DNA of 64,000 nucleotides, taken from contig NZ_JAHBYB010000002.1 in NCBI RefSeq assembly GCF_019636155.1, forward strand, positions 1-64,000. Reading direction: 5' to 3'. Positions 63,290 through 64,000 of this stretch are shown one piece after another. Source of the stretch: Brevundimonas sp. GTDB taxonomy: Bacteria; Pseudomonadota; Alphaproteobacteria; Caulobacterales; Caulobacteraceae. Every line of letters begins with the position of its first letter. Position 1 is the stretch's first letter. The notes beneath the pieces are model-generated. The model did not search any database, was not told the origin of the DNA, and worked only from the letters and a program-made list of their open reading frames with translations. A program made the translations under genes and the position numbers.

Positions 63290-64000
63290 GCGGAGACGGC
63301 GACGCGGCGGCGGTCACGGCCCTGGGGGCGGGCCGTCTGGTCATACTGCCGACCGAGACGGTCTATGGACTGGCGGCGGATGCGGGGAACGCCCAGGCCG
63401 TGGCGGCCATCTTCGAGGCCAAGGGAAGACCGCGCTTCAACCCCCTGATCGCCCACGTTTCCGATGCGGCCCAGGCCGAGGCCATCGCCCGGTTCGACGA
63501 CCGGGCGCGACGCCTGGCTGAAGCCTTCTGGCCTGGACCCCTGACCCTCGTGGCGCCGGTCAGGGACCGCACGGCGGTATGCGATCTGGCGCGCGCGGGG
63601 CTGGACAGCGTGGCGGTGCGGGCGCCGGGCCATGCACGGGCGCGGGCGGTGATCGCCGCCTTCGGACGGCCGGTGGTGGCGCCGTCGGCCAACCGCTCGG
63701 GCCGGCCCAGCCCGACGACCTTTTCCGACGCGGTGGAGGAGACCGGCTTCGCGGCGGCTGCGGCCCTGGACGGCGGCGACTGCGCCGTGGGGGTGGAATC
63801 GACCGTGGTCTCGGTGCTGGACGGGCGGCTGGCCCTGTTGCGTCCCGGCGCGGTGACGCGCGAGGAGATCGAGGCCGTGGCCGGACCGCTGGACGGGGGC
63901 GGGGAGGGACACCGTTCGCCCGGCCGTCTGGCCCTGCACTATGCGCCCGACGCCCCGGTGCGGATCGAGGCGGATCAGGCGCGGCCGGGCGAGATCCTGC
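63286..64000 (+). CDS. Sua5/TsaC threonylcarbamoyl-AMP synthase, 3' end beyond the window
   Basis: At least 238 residues. The YrdC-type domain is clear: GRLVILPTETVYGLAADAGN, IFEAKGRPRFNPLIAHV, LAEAFWPGPLTLVAP, VVAPSANRSGRPSPTT and VGVESTVVSVLDG. RSPGRLALHYAPDAPV is the linker motif of the longer Sua5 type, so a C-terminal Sua5 domain follows past the edge. The enzyme makes threonylcarbamoyl-AMP for the t6A37 modification of ANN-reading tRNAs, here near a tRNA-Thr for ACA. ATG 63286 overlaps the cytochrome b561 stop (ATGA). Confidence 0.95.
   Translation, partial: MSGDGDAAAVTALGAGRLVILPTETVYGLAADAGNAQAVAAIFEAKGRPRFNPLIAHVSDAAQAEAIARFDDRARRLAEAFWPGPLTLVAPVRDRTAVCDLARAGLDSVAVRAPGHARARAVIAAFGRPVVAPSANRSGRPSPTTFSDAVEETGFAAAAALDGGDCAVGVESTVVSVLDGRLALLRPGAVTREEIEAVAGPLDGGGEGHRSPGRLALHYAPDAPVRIEADQARPGEIL

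Overview
The window is high-GC (roughly two thirds G+C by eye), gene-dense chromosomal DNA from an alphaproteobacterium. The gene content and order (recO-parC region, mutL-topA, dprA-plsY-pyrC'-pyrB, gatCAB, LemA-M48), a GTTC-N7-GTTC SOS box before uvrA, and many short GC-rich palindromic repeats between genes point to the Caulobacterales, most likely Brevundimonas or a close relative. The genus is an inference. There is no rRNA, CRISPR array, insertion sequence or prophage; one tRNA (Thr, anticodon TGT) is present.

Layout. 1-8.1 kb: uvrA (cut by the left edge) with its SOS box, three small envelope proteins, an ABC-F ATPase carrying an in-frame palindromic repeat, and an ArsR-SRPBCC-SRPBCC-VOC operon. 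8.1-21 kb: recO, an M28 peptidase, parC, a P1 (DmpA-like) peptidase, LemA and M48 protease, a MliC-like lipoprotein, tadA and rluB (divergent, overlapping starts), rsmD, and mutL with a 7-bp tandem repeat in its linker. 21-22.3 kb: a repeat-rich stretch with no convincing gene. 22.3-31.3 kb: topA, dprA, plsY, a catalytically degenerate dihydroorotase (pyrC') with pyrB, an AEC transporter and ruvX. 31.4-37.2 kb: gatC, gatA and gatB, split by repeats, a DUF559 gene and a Tat-exported GH1 glycosidase, then an ArsC/YffB-like protein. 37.2-40.6 kb: a DUF2239 gene with a clear operator-promoter, an AT-rich P-loop ATPase gene that looks horizontally acquired, and cobS without cobT. 40.6-50 kb: a flavin monooxygenase, Ohr, an IPTL-CTERM protein, PBP1A, prfB with its programmed frameshift, an Hpt protein, NAD kinase and a DUF2336 protein. 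50-64 kb: a class II aldolase, an outer-membrane protein, an RND efflux adaptor and pump, small membrane proteins, HIT protein, tRNA-Thr, prepilin peptidase, feoAB with a Fur-like box, a cytochrome c, acyl-CoA dehydrogenase, cytochrome b561 and a Sua5/TsaC gene cut by the right edge.

Most of this is core housekeeping: DNA repair and topology, translation fidelity, pyrimidine and phospholipid synthesis, cell wall and iron uptake. The less ordinary material is (1) several families of short inverted repeats, one copy translated inside an ABC-F protein and one supplying part of the gatA ribosome binding site; (2) the AT-rich P-loop ATPase gene at 37.8-39.5 kb, a possible single-gene defence element; (3) the mutL 7-bp repeat, which could slip out of frame; and (4) the metal-ligand-less PyrC'.
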